Positions 53,000 to 64,000 of a stretch of DNA of 64,000 bases are shown piece after piece. The stretch's first letter is position 1. Each line of letters begins with the position of its first letter. The stretch comes from Adiantum capillus-veneris. Lineage: Eukaryota > Streptophyta > Polypodiopsida > Polypodiales > Pteridaceae. The stretch covers positions 157,541,247-157,605,246 of the forward strand of contig CM043943.1 of assembly GCA_014529385.2 (NCBI GenBank), written 5' to 3'. The notes beneath the pieces are model-generated. The model ran no database searches and had not been told where the DNA came from. It saw only the letters and a list, made by a program, of their open reading frames with translations. Made by a program: the position numbers and the translations under genes.

Positions 53000-54130
53000 A
53001 TGAAGTTCTTAAGGCTTTTGTGATCTGTCTGGAGAATGAAAGGAGTCTCCAATAAATAGTGCTTCCACAAGTCTAAGGCATGTAAAACTGCGAGGAGTTC
53101 CCTTTCATATATGCCTAGATCTTGCTCAATAGGGTCGAGCCTTCAACTTTCATAGGCTATGGCGTGCCCTTCTTGGAGCAAAACAGCTCCAAGGCAATCA
53201 TTACAAGCGTCACATTGGACCTCAAATGGCTTTGAGAGATCCGACAGTGTAAGCACAGGTTGAGAGATAAGCTTTTCGAAAGCATTGTTCTCCTGGCAGA
53301 CCATGTATACCTAACATTTTTCTTTGTTAGGTCATGTAATGGTCCTGGTATTAGTGAGAACTTTTCTATGAAGCGTCTATAGTATGCACACATACCTATA
53401 AAGATTCTTAGTTCATGAAGATTCCTTGGATTAGGCCATCCTTTTATTACCTCTAGCTTTGATGGATCCATTTGGATGCCATCTTGAGAGATAATGTGAC
53501 CTAAATACTGAATCTCTTGTAAGAAAAACTCACTTTTCTTTTGATTAATATAAAGTTTATTCTCTCGTAAGACTTGAAATATTATCTAGAGATGTTTCTT
53601 GTGTTCGTCTAGTGAATTAGAGTAGATGATAATATCATCAAAGAACAGTCCAGTAAAGGTTCAGTGAGGCCTGAATAGCTTCTCCATCAAACGGTTGAAT
53701 GTGGCTAGTGCATTGGTCAAACCAAAAGGCATGATAATGTATTCGTAAAGACCAAACGTAGTGCGAAATGCGGTCTTTACAATGTCTTGATAAACTATCC
53801 TTATTTGATGGTAGCCACTTTTTATGTCAATTCTACTAAAGTAGGTCGACCCTTGTAGCTTATCAAATAGGTCTTCTACCCATGGAACGGGAAACCTATT
53901 TTTGATAGTTTAGTGCTCTATAGTCGACACACATATGATATGTTCCGTCTTTCTTTTGCACTAATAGCACGGGTGAACAAAATGGAGATGAGCTAGGCCT
54001 AACCATGCCCTTCTCAATTAACTCATGCACTTGCCGCATAATCTCCTCTTGTTGAGCTTGAGAAACTCTATAAGGAGGTTTATTAGGCGGTGAACTTCCT
54101 GGAAGAAGTTCAATTGCATGGTCATCATTG
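53000..54130 (-). pseudogene. reverse transcriptase and RNase H (chromovirus)
   Basis: Broken into several frames. Recognisable blocks on the minus strand: S-P-V-L-L-V-Q-K-K-D-G near 53950, the catalytic F-F-D-D-I-I-I-Y-S near 53640, and the thumb frame 53471-53157 with A-Y-Y-R-R-F-I. Many in-frame stops (for example between 53700 and 53900) show it is inactive. The catalytic Tyr of Y-x-D-D is Phe. Confidence 0.85.
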
Positions 54131-54132
54131 CC

Positions 54133-55014
54133 TCATTTAGGAGGTAGTTCACAAGGGATGCCGTCAATAAAAACATCTTGAAATCCCTTGAGAAAATTGG
54201 ATAACTCTAATTCTTTGTGATTATTTATATTTTCTTTTGCTAAAGCACTAGGTTCATTTTGAGAATCTTTAACAAAAATTATGTACACGGAAATAGAGCT
54301 CTTTATTGACTTATTGAAAGCTTGCGTATGTACAATGGGTATGGTGTTACCCAACTCCTTAGCATCTATGTACATATCTTTTTCCTTGAACCTAAAGTAG
54401 ATTTTCCTTTCAGGGAATTTAACATTGGCAACCATGCGATCAAACCATGGTGCCCCTAGGATTACATCCTCATGCTTGAGAGGAGAGATAAAGAAGTCCT
54501 CTTTGTCCACATAACTTTGGACATGGAGCCTCAATTTCCCCATTAAGGGAGTGACTGAAGCTTCTTGCCCCTTGAAAGCACCATCGGCAGGTAGGACATC
54601 TCCCATCTCATAGGCTTGGATGCCTAGCTTGGTGGCCAACTCTGTGGATATGAAATTGTGAGTAGAACCAGGGTCAAAGAGAATAAAAGCATCATCTTCT
54701 CTTATTTTTCCCCAAGCATGGCATAGAGGAGATCCTTTGTGGTGAGCTTCCTCTTCTTGGATTTCAACCAAGGTAGCTCTAGGAGGCTCATGGCGGGTGT
54801 TCTTTTGGAGGCAAGCACGGTACGCATGCCCTTGCTCGCCGCATTTGAAACAACGGTTATGATCCTTGCGATAACGCTCAAGCTCTTCAGGAGAGAGTTT
54901 GTTTTTGCCTTTGTAAACTCCCTTCTCCTTAGCTTTGTTGTTATTGGAATTTCCCTTAGGAGACTTTTGGACATTGTCCTTCCCCTTAGGCTCATTGGAA
55001 CCCTTGTTTTTCAT
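54133..55014 (-). CDS. nucleocapsid and protease (chromovirus)
   Basis: 293 codons. Lys/Asn-rich start, canonical knuckle C-F-K-C-G-E-Q-G-H-A-Y-R-A-C at about residues 54-67, then a retropepsin-like domain with F-D-P-G-S-T-H-N-F-I-S, where the usual D-S-G is D-P-G, and V-I-L-G-A-P-W-F. The frame is open but upstream gag and downstream RT are broken, so it is a remnant. Confidence 0.8.
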   Translation of the reverse strand: MKNKGSNEPKGKDNVQKSPKGNSNNNKAKEKGVYKGKNKLSPEELERYRKDHNRCFKCGEQGHAYRACLQKNTRHEPPRATLVEIQEEEAHHKGSPLCHAWGKIREDDAFILFDPGSTHNFISTELATKLGIQAYEMGDVLPADGAFKGQEASVTPLMGKLRLHVQSYVDKEDFFISPLKHEDVILGAPWFDRMVANVKFPERKIYFRFKEKDMYIDAKELGNTIPIVHTQAFNKSIKSSISVYIIFVKDSQNEPSALAKENINNHKELELSNFLKGFQDVFIDGIPCELPPK

Positions 55015-55266
55015 GGGCTAAAGATTTCTCTTAGCCCCTGTTTGGAAATTGATTCGTGACGCCACCATGGTATGGTGTATGACCGCAGATATGATGCGTG
55101 GCCTTTAGAAGTTGACGTATTCCACCATATCTTCAGTTAAGCCTACACAAAATTGTTGTTTTTGCTCTATAAAATCCGTCTTTTTGAAGACAGTGGCTTT
55201 GAGATGTAAGTCCCAAAACTTGTCTACATATTTGTGAATGGATTCGTAGAGAGAGAGCTTCAAGCT

Positions 55267-56355
55267 TCACCATTCGGTGAGTACTTTGTCTTTGGCTTCA
55301 GTGGCCAAAAATTGCTTCATGATGGAAGCTCTTAAAGCTTTCCATGTTCGTGGGGCTTCACCGTATGCCCGTAGGCTAGACCACCATTGCCTAACGGACT
55401 TTTGAAAATGCATAGCTACATGGCGTAGCTTAGAGGACTCCGTGAAGCCCTCATCTCCAAACGCCGCATCAAATTGTTGGATGAAAGCCAAGACTTTGTC
55501 AGTAGCACCAAAGGTGCCATCCTAGGTAAGGAAAGAGACGTTCTTTCCTCCCTCTTTGAACTTGTTGAGCTTGGACGACCTCTTCCACGCGGCATAGGAT
55601 TTCCTATGGCCTCTTCTTTATGGTGGTTCGAAAGTTGCACCATCATTTCTTCAGAGGAGGAAGAAATTGAGGAAGATGGAGAATAGGGTGACCTCTTTCT
55701 CGCCTTTTTCTTGCCTTGTTACTCTTTGTCTGCACCATCGCTTTCTTCATAAGAGGAAGAGGATGAAGAAGATGGAGAAGAGGGTGACCTCTTTCTCGCC
55801 TTTTTCTTCTCTTGTTTTTTATCATCCCTCTTTGAATTATGGTGTGGAGAGGTGTGCGATGATCTTCTCCATTTAGGAGGTAATGGAGAGCGTTTTGCCT
55901 GCCGTCTTCATGGAGCCATCTCCGTCGAGGTGGCAAGAGACTCACTTCTTTCTCGTTCTTTTGGTGGGGGCTCTTTAGTTCTCCTTTGGGAAAGAGATGC
56001 GCCGTCAAGTAGTAAATTTTTGAGCCCTTCATACGGATCCTCTTCTTCTTCCCAAATCGGAGAGAGGCCTCTTTTGGAATCTCGCAAGGAGGCTTCCTAG
56101 GTACTCACTCGTCATCATGGGGAGTTTGGAGAATCCCATGAGCACGTAGCTGCCGTTGCACTTCACTTTGGAGGGATGGATTGCCCATGGCTTATTGAAG
56201 CCTAGAAACAAGGTAGTTAACAAGCATAGGGGCATCATTAGTAGCCTGCTTAGCAAAATCAAAGCTATCAACATTAATTTCACTCTCTTTACTATTGTCA
56301 ACCATTCTAACAATTTTTTAGGTGTAATATTTTTAGGTGCACTTTGGCACTTCAA
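55267..56355 (-). pseudogene. gag: gag (chromovirus)
   Basis: The capsid part at 55491-55267 reads F-Q-K-S-V-R-Q-W-W-S-S-L and W-K-A-L-R-A-S-I-M-K-Q-F, typical Retrotrans_gag. The N-terminal part (56355-55643) is split over frames and carries an imperfect tandem duplication of about 100 bp (about 55670-55850) encoding R-R-E-R-G-H-P repeats. Stops near 55265 and 55640. Confidence 0.75.
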
Positions 56356-56704
56356 GCCCTAGTTGCTGCTCCTCTTTACCCCTTTAGAAAAGCACTCAAG
56401 CTCCTGTACTCATGGCTCGAATATCATTAATTGCAAGGAATAGAAGAGAGAGTCTTTCAACACCCAAACAATATTGGCTCCTGTCAAGCTTCTAATAGCT
56501 CAATAGTGGTTAAGCTGTAGGCAAGCCCCATAGGACTCCACTATTAAGACCATAGCTCTCCACGGTGATTGCCTGCTATCTGCACGAAGGCAGGCACATT
56601 GCAAGGCAAAAAAATCCCTATTCTACTTACTCAATTGCAATTAATAATACCAACCATTTATAGCTAGCTTGAGGACCTCCCTTCTTGAAAAAGAAAATAG
56701 AAAC

Positions 56705-56722
56705 CTTGTGCTTTGATACCAA
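56705..56722 (-). promoter_or_regulatory. primer-binding site of the chromovirus
   Basis: Minus strand TTGGTATCAAAGCACAAG next to the 5' LTR end; initiator tRNA-Met type with one change. Confidence 0.85.
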
Positions 56723-57888
56723 TGTAACATTTAATGGCCTAGTAACTTGTGTGTAGCGGAAAATAGTATAGACATAGTGAGTATTTCATTAGAATAGATT
56801 CCTAATGAGCATAGCAAGAGTGCTTGGATGGAGAGAGCAACAAAAAGCATAACACCTAGCTAGATAGGCATGAACAATACTTCAAAAGAGAGAGAAATTG
56901 AGGACCTGATTTACATGGAGCCAGTCCCCCCTCCAAAAGGCTTTGTATTATAGGTTTCCCACATCAAGGGAGACATTTTATAATACAATACTTTATGTTC
57001 CTCCAATATCTTGCTGGTGCAATGAAGATGGAAGCTTCAAGCACCATGCACACACTTATAAAACACAACATCAATTCCCTCACGGTCTCAGACCCAAGAC
57101 CTCACACACCTTCGAAGATGGTGAGAGCTAGCGGGGTATGAGAGTAGATTGAGAGGAAGAAGGAGTAGTCTTACGAGAAATAAGTATATCTCCTCACCTA
57201 ATCACTCATAATAGCTTAGCATAGCTTAGTAATGAGCATAGTAGAGTAGATGAGCATGCATTGGAGCTTGGCTCTTGGTTGGATTTGCATCACAAAGCCA
57301 AGAGTTGTTGGTGTAGGCCTCCCTTCTCACAAGCTTGGAGTAGGTGATGAGCTTTCCATTAAAGCTTGAGAAGGAGAGAGAGTCTTCTTTGCTTCACACA
57401 TAAGATTTTGTGAGTGTTTGAGTGATAATTCCTTGACAAAATCAGTCCCCTCTCTCTCTTGGTCGACCCCTCATGCTGACATCCCATTGGACCCTGCAAA
57501 GCCTAGCCAATGATAATTAATAAGCATAAGTGATAGCCTTGTGACATGTGTTCCCCTTTCCCCTTTTGTGAGAGCTTTAGGTAACTAATTAATGCAATTA
57601 AACTCTCATTGGACCCCTTAGTCTTCTGGCCAATAGGAATCACGCAAGCCATTGGGCTGTTGAATGCTCATTGGACCCCTTGGGAGACTGGCCAATAGTC
57701 TTCTAGAGAGCTTAATTTTTATTGGTTCTTTTATTAAGTGTTTTTAAATGAATTAAACTAGATTTACTCTAGCCTAATTCTCATTGTTCCACCTCTATGG
57801 CCATCTAATAGGATTTGAATGCACCTTGTGGGCAATTGGGCTAGGGAGCTGACATGTGTCCACTATGTCCTTTGTGTAAAGGGGCTTG

Positions 57889-57954
<66 letters not shown>

Positions 57955-58328
57955 GGTTTCTCTCATCCCCTACTAAATGGGCTCACCCCCTCCTCTGTAG
58001 GAGATTGCAAAGACTTTTTGTACACTATCAAGCATCCAATTCTCCTAAGCATTGACCATTGGACTTAACCTTTGAATTTTGGAACCTTAGCATTTTAGAA
58101 GTCTTAATGGGCTGAACCTTAGGTCTTTGAAGCCCATTGCTTGCACATTGCTCTTCTGCAGATGGTCCCCCTTTGGATCCCTATTTTCCCTCCGTTGGAT
58201 CCCTACTGTGAGACCAGCCTGCTAGCCTTACCAATAATCTAGCTTTTTCTCCCTTGGTACTTCCCCATATTAAATGATCACTTTAACATGAGAAAATCAT
58301 TTAGGAGAATTAGATATTAGTTATAACA
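56723..58328 (-). repeat. 5' LTR of the chromovirus
   Basis: 1,606 bp, pairs with 49401-51031. Holds a TG microsatellite of about 60 bp at 57891-57952 where the other LTR has about 20 bp. The plus-strand short frames are repeat-borne. Confidence 0.95.
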
Positions 58329-58333
58329 GATAA

Positions 58334-60606
58334 AGCTATGACCCCCCACCAACGCAGCTTTTCAAAGGAAGGCGACTCTATGATAACATTCTGGCAGCAA
58401 TGGTTGGCATTGGGTAGGTAAACTTCATCGCGATCAAGAATGTATCCTCTTACAACTTTAGATAAATGGTACGATCAGATTGTTTGGTCATATATAAAGG
58501 ACGTCATGAAAGCATTGGGTGTTGGTCATCAGCTCAGTCAGATAATACACACCCAAGAGCAGGCAAGCTTTCGGAGTTGTTGTTCAATAGCTGAATGATG
58601 GGCCAAAACTGTCCATCTATAAGAGGCCTAGTGGGCAAAATATTTAAATGGATACAAAAGACCTGGAAGATCATGTTCTTCAAGTACAACCTAGGTACTC
58701 TTGGGAGGAAAGAATTGGAAGAACCAAGCCATTCTAGTCTGCACACAAATTGTCCGCTTTTGCTACTTCAGACAAGTTTGGAAGGCTAGGAACTGGTGTA
58801 TCTTTGAAAACAACCACTCAATGGAAAAATTTAAGGAGATTACTTGCGAAAGTAGGGACATGATAATCTATATTGGAAAACTCAAGAACTCTAAAGTCTG
58901 GAAGCAAGTAATCAAAGCCGTCATGGGTTTGGTTTCATCTAGTCACCAAAATGTAACTATTTAATTAGCTCTCATTTGTCAGGGGATGTGTAGCTTTTAT
59001 ATGTGTGTTATGACCCATCAAGGCACCTAGCATGCTTGAAGATATTTGTACATTTCTTTCTGGATTAATGTACCATCCACTCACAATTGTGACTAGGCAA
59101 AAAGAAGAACATCTTGTTAAATGTATCAATTTTCTTTTTCGCTCAACTACATCTGCCTTTTATCATATTTTTCTTATCTTCAATTGACAGGATTGTTTTT
59201 TTATCTTTAACATTGTTTTTGGAGAAAGCTCTATTATTAACCCTAGGGTATGTTTCAAGAAAGTTTCAAATTATCAAACCATACCTACAAATTTGTAAAG
59301 GGATTACATATAAACTGGGTCTGATCACATCATATAAGATTTGTTCACCCCACGAGGCTCTTGTAATTATTTTTGAATGCCTCCATGGATCATGTTTAAC
59401 ATGGAGACCTTGTACTTATTGTTTTGTTAATCTATCTTAACTCTCTCCGTTTGGAGAGAGAGTATTGCAAAAAAAGAAGATTTGTTCACCCCAAATGGTA
59501 TATTTTAGGATAATACCTTTTCTTGTTGACTGTATTGAATTACCATATGCTTTAATTGGTAGTAATTCTTTGAGCAGTAACTCCTTGGCATGCCATCATG
59601 CTAAAATTCTAACATTGTACTGTGCAGATTTTCTTGTTTTTGTCGACTATGTATCTATATACGATTGATTCTTTGAAAAGAGACGTAAACACTTACTTCG
59701 ATTATTGGTACTGAACAATGCGCTTCCCTCTCAAGGTAGATTCAAAACGATCTTCTCCACAAAGGTTTCTAGGAGGAAATGTGGGCTGTGCAACTCGTAG
59801 GTCATTTCTTCATATGATTGAGGGTGCACACACCAAGCATCGCCTTCCATCCCCATTTTGAATATGCGAAGAAGGGCCATAAACACAACCTATTCGCTTA
59901 TTCAAATAAAAGTAAAAAGCGAAATGTTGCCAAGTTCACTTACACAGCCTATTGGCTATTGCTTCAAGTATTTCCATTGGTCCATGGTTCGACCCTACGA
60001 CTAGTGGATACTGCTCTAAGTGGGGTTAGAGAGTTGTCCAAAGTGGGTGGTCATGTTATTGCACATCCAATAAGATAGCTTTCCCTGGCATCCATGCAGA
60101 TGTACTTGCCTTGGCAGCCCTGTTTGTGTGCGTCCAATGAAAACATGCCGATTCCCCTCCCGCATCCACGTAGATTCCCTCGGCATGTATGTAGATGTAC
60201 TTGCCTTGGCAGCCCCTCGTCACTAAATGACACCTCCAAAAGGAGGTGGGATCAACGCTGCAAGATTGGCATCACGAGCGGCAAAAATCTTGGCCGTCCA
60301 TTTTTTTTTGAACTAGGTGTGAACTAGCCGGGAACTTCGTGTGAACTTAGTGTGAACTAGGTGTGAACTATGTTCTGACTTCAAAAAGTGCACGATTTCG
60401 GGGGCAAGCTGCCAATGTTAGGGCCATTTAATGAGGGAGAGCCCACCACTTGCAAAGATTCAAATCTACTTTACACGCTTTGCTTTTTCCTCTCCCTTTG
60501 CCATGAACCATGTGTGAGCTGTGTTCGAGTGAACTAAGAGTTTATTTGGTGTGATCTGAGAGTGAACTAGATGTGAACAATATCAAGCCTTTTCTATTAG
60601 GGGATC
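58334..60606. other. intergenic region, weak LINE-like trace and short repeats
   Basis: No firm gene. At 58740-58960 a frame reads R-Q-V-W-K-A-R-N-W-C-I-F-E-N, which recalls the tail of plant LINE reverse transcriptases (weak). A direct repeat of about 30 bp (GATGTACTTGCCTTGGCAGC) occurs near 60098 and 60195. GTGTGAACTA-like units recur at about 60316-60370 and 60548-60578 just before the next gene. Nothing else recognised. Confidence 0.4.
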
Positions 60607-63600
60607 ATGGACATTCAGGAGAATGGAGCTACAAGTCACATATTTTCAGACGAAAGTTGTGAGGAGTATTCTAGCTCTCACGATACAGGAGAAGGGCATG
60701 ATGGTTACGCAAGCTCCAAGGAATCAGCCGATCATGAGGAAACAAGTATAGGCCATATGGATCATTGCATGGGCACATGGCAACATAGCACTCAACATAT
60801 GTTCTCAACGCTTGATCCATACAACTATACTTCTCGTACATTCTACTCTTTTGACAACAAAACTCATGCAATGATGAGGCTTGTCCTACAAAGAGATAAC
60901 CCTATGACCTTGGAGGAGTTAAAGGAATGTGATCTCCGGGGTTTGCTTGATTTAAAGAGATGGAGGAGGATGACAGATGCACTTTGTTTGAAGAGGGAGT
61001 CAGATGGAGGAGGCTACTTGTGCTTGAAAAGTGCGTCGTCACCAAGGGTAGTGTACATAGAAGAGTGGGAGGGAATTGTGCAATCATGTCACTTAAGCGA
61101 GGATGAAAGGTCCCACCTGGAGGTATCCGAGACTCTTCTAAACCTCAACAAGATGTGGTCCATGGATATTAAAAGGTATGGCATACCTTTGGCTTATGTG
61201 AAGGATTTACTATCATCATGTGTTTGTTCAAGTACAAGTAATTCCATGTCACAATCCCATCTTCCAACAAATAGAGGGAGGTCTCCTCTTATACCATATC
61301 AAAAGAGGCTAGACATTTCTACTCTAAGTGTATGCCTGAACCAAATTATGATTGAGCATAAGGTGCGGCTTGTAAAGGTCCGCTCTACCATCAAGGGTAC
61401 CAATGAGAAAAGCATTGTGGTCGATTATGCATGCCATAGGGGGAGAGAGCCACGCAGGAGGGAGACCACAAAGAGAAAGAGGAGGTCAAAGAGATGCGGT
61501 TGCTCATTTCGAGTACGGGTCCATTGTGATCACGAGACCAACTCTGCTACGGTGTCATTGTTTCCTCATCATGAAGGCCACCATTCTCGGCTCGCGTGCG
61601 GATTTGTATTATTTGCCGGTTCACCCTAATGTGATTGAATGTTGCACAGAAGATTTATTCGATGTGGGAATCTCACGGCATGTTGCAAGAATGTCAATAT
61701 CAAAGGAGAAGCTACAATGTGAGAGATGCTCTCCTATCGAGCAAGTAATCTATAGGTTCTTTATGATACCAAGGGAGGTTGCAATGTTGTTGTACCAAAT
61801 CCGCAATCAAGGTAAACTCCTTTCTTCTCAATGAGATGTCTTTCCTTCATATCCACAATTAATCAAACTAGCATTTTAAGAATGTAGGGAAAATCACAAA
61901 AGATGATTGGACTTCAATGTTGAGGGACGTTGCACTTTTACAAAAACAAAGAAAGGTTTGTTGCTTATTCTTAAGCAACTTCTTGGAGCTTTGCAATGGC
62001 TTGCTAATAACTATTGGAGTTTTCAGGTGTGCTATTTTCAACCATACAATCCCTTGGCGCCCGAGCGTGCGGATAGGCCATTCATTCTTGTTATTCAGGA
62101 TGAGTGGATGCTTGCTATGGCCAGACGCTTTTCCATTAACAACACATGGGCCATTGATAGCACCTTCAAGACCAATGTCTTTGGTCTCCCCTTGTATGCT
62201 GCTGTCTTACCAAACCAACACGGCATCGGTATACCCATTTGGCTTATGTTATGCACGGCTGACGCTGGATCGGACCAAGAAAGTACGGCACTTGAGATAA
62301 CTCTACAAACAGTTTTTTAAAGAATGGGCAATGTGCGGCCTACATCAATTATAATAGATAAGTCACAATTGGAGCTTGACGCTTTTGACAAGGTGATCAA
62401 GGCCGATGATGCTTGCTGGGAGTATAACAGTGACGACATACGTATGCAAGTTCATTGCCATATTATTATATGTTGGTTCCATGCAAACAAAGCATGGGTG
62501 GAGAATCTTCTTCCAAAGGTACATGTTTATGCGTACATGTGAGTGTTATGAATACATCATTGATTAACGTTAACATGTTGTTGTTGTACGTGGGTGATCA
62601 TAGGTCCCAAAGCATCTCCAAGATCAATTATACTCCTCAATGAACACTTTGATGTATTGTGCCTCTGAAACAGACTTTGAGTATCATTATCAGGAGCTCT
62701 TAAGTAACTTCTCTTCATTTACAAGTGTGCAAAGTTATGTTACCAATGGATGGTGTGGTCGTGATTGCCCATGGCGTCAACGATGGCCTAAGTTTGCACG
62801 ACTTTTTAGCTATGGGAATGTTGACACTACCAATTTAGTCGAGAGGTTGTGGCAATACATAAAATACACCTTGCTTAATGCCCAAATCAACATATCTGTT
62901 GTCGAGCTTCTACATGCACTTGTGGGCGACTCCACAAGTGGCACTCGAATGGGAGGAACTTTGCTTGAGTTCTTTAGACAAAAGCAAGAAATAGGTGAGC
63001 ATCTAGCGTTCCTTCATGAATGATACATGAACATTTGTGTAATAGGATTCATCATTATGTGTCGCAGTTGATTCAGGGCGCTTTAGCAAGAGAGGCTCAT
63101 TGAAGCAACATACCAAACGACTACAAGAGGGAGAGCAAATACTACGGCGATATGAGGTTGACCCTTCCACATTGGTCATCATGAATGAATTGACATTTTT
63201 ATTTAGGATGCAAAGCGGTAGTGATGCTAGCCAGTGGTATTATGTGAGCCTGCAAAGCAATTACTGTGACTGCCCGGATTTGTCAAGTGAATGTAAACAC
63301 TTATATGGTTTGCGGCTCATATTGCAGAAGCACTTTGTGCATTTGGTTCCCATTATTCCCTCCTTGGATAATTGCCTTGATTTCGATTTGATGATTAAAG
63401 AACGCTTCAATTCCCAGGGGGACGAGCATGAGGAAGGTGAAGTCCATGTGCAAGGTGAAGTCCATGTGCAAGGTGAAGTCATTGCATCTATCCAAGAGGT
63501 GAGGCATTTTCTTTCCAACATAGAGATACAATTGGACGATTGCAATGAAACTCAGATCAAGGATTACTTGCATCGACTAGCCACTTGCAAAGACATTCTT

Positions 63601-64000
63601 TCAGGTGGATATGCTCCCAAAGAGATTGATTTGCCACTAAAAGGAAGCATTAGAAAAGTACAAGAGCATGTTACAAATACACGTCTTGGTCATGGACAGA
63701 AGCATGAGCCAGCTCCAACCACTCAAGCAAGTGAAGAACTGCCTCCCAGTGAACCTTGCAAGCCGTCACGCCTTATTGGACAATTGAGGCGGAAGCATCA
63801 ACGAGGAAGAAGTCGCATAAGGCTAGAGAAGACCCAACGAGTGTGGTGTCCACATTGCCACACAAAAACCTTTGTGGTTGACCCCAAGGAGACAATCACA
63901 TGCTTCAATTGTAATGCCTTGTTACCATTTTCATTGTCTTTAGCCTCAAAAGGGAGCGAACAAAACCTTATTGGCAAGGTGGTGCGAATATGCGATGTGC
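60607..64000 (+). pseudogene. MULE/FAR1-type transposase gene, five exons seen, truncated by window end
   Basis: ATG at 60607. Exons 60607-61811, 61888-61955, 62027-62518, 62604-62994 and 63068 onward; the four introns (71-85 bp) are GT-AG and join in frame. Exon 1 ends in a FAR1/WRKY-GCM1-type zinc domain (C near 61432, C-x-C near 61495-61503, H-x-H near 61570). The MULE transposase core has W-A-I-D-S-T-F-K-T-N (Asp 62156-62158), I-I-I-D-K-S (Asp 62357-62359), C-W-F-H-A-N-K-A-W, and N-L-V-E-R-L-W (Glu 62841-62843). A SWIM finger (C-D-C-P...E-C-K-H) is at 63265-63300 and a C-terminal C-x2-C...C-x2-C ribbon at 63847-63912. Two lesions: a frameshift near 61590 and a TAA at 62318-62320 in place of a likely GAA. 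Otherwise well preserved; still open at 64000. Confidence 0.85.
63428..63480 (+). repeat. 18-bp tandem repeat in the transposase gene
   Basis: The unit encodes G-E-V-H-V-Q, in almost three copies (GEVHVQ GEVHVQ GEV), in frame, between the SWIM finger and the C-terminal ribbon. Confidence 0.95.

Larger units (their letters stand above)
49401..58328 (-). mobile_element. chromovirus (Ty3 with chromodomain), decayed
   Basis: LTRs 49401-51031 (1,631 bp) and 56723-58328 (1,606 bp), TSD GATAA at 49396-49400 and 58329-58333. Sense is minus. The minus-strand order is gag, zinc knuckle, protease, RT, RNase H, integrase, chromodomain, which defines chromoviruses. RT has many stops and gag is in several frames. 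The primer site is initiator tRNA-Met type. The same LTR family occurs at 1-547 and 37613-39221. Confidence 0.95.

Noticed and set aside
57819-58068. Cys/Val-repeat proteins
   Set aside because: They come from the TG microsatellite in the chromovirus LTR.

Overview
The window is nuclear DNA of a land plant with a large, repeat-rich genome. The signs are plant-type Ty3/gypsy and Ty1/copia retrotransposons primed by tRNA-Asp or initiator tRNA-Met, a Mutator-like (MULE/FAR1) transposase gene with 71-85 bp GT-AG introns, a fragment of CACTA Tnp2 transposase, and long AG and TG microsatellites. A fern, lycophyte or other large-genome plant would fit, but the species cannot be fixed from sequence alone. 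About four fifths of the window is transposable element, and six insertions can be closed exactly by 5-bp target-site duplications (TSDs).

Layout. 1-547: U5 end of a chromovirus-family LTR. 560-1520: degenerate minisatellite. 1788-4150: decayed host gene on the minus strand. 4151-36139 (TSD ACCTT): an old deleted Athila/Tat-like element in minus orientation ('outer' element) inserted into that gene, whose first 33 codons lie beyond it at 36140-36238. The outer element carries two later insertions: a 19.1-kb plus-strand relative at 10449-29568 (TSD AGTAT, 'inner' element) and a 2.9-kb non-autonomous copia element at 31838-34740 (TSD TACTC). 36290-37262: a second minisatellite array. 37613-39221: a solo LTR (TSD GAGTG). 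39321-48741: a young minus-strand element with gag and protease but no reverse transcriptase (TSD CTAGT). 49224-49370: a tRNA-derived SINE. 49401-58328: a decayed chromovirus in minus orientation (TSD GATAA). 60607 to the end: a MULE/FAR1-type transposase gene running off the window.

The most unusual material is in the two nested Athila/Tat-like elements. Besides gag-pol they share (1) a pol C-terminal extension with a second retropepsin-like domain and a series of W-x-P-K repeats, also present in the 39321-48741 element, (2) a downstream third ORF, a 1,091-codon coiled-coil protein in the inner copy, and (3) arrays of 22-32 bp near-perfect palindromes spaced about 285 bp (with one about 130 bp step) in the 5' leader and again just upstream of ORF3. 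The palindrome sequence is specific to each element (MluI-centred in the inner, mostly NruI-like in the outer), yet symmetry, spacing and position are the same. This suggests a dimeric protein-binding site or RNA hairpin kept by selection together with its binder.

Almost every protein-coding element here is damaged by frameshifts or stops. The cleanest reading frames are in the 39321-48741 element and in ORF3 of the inner element.
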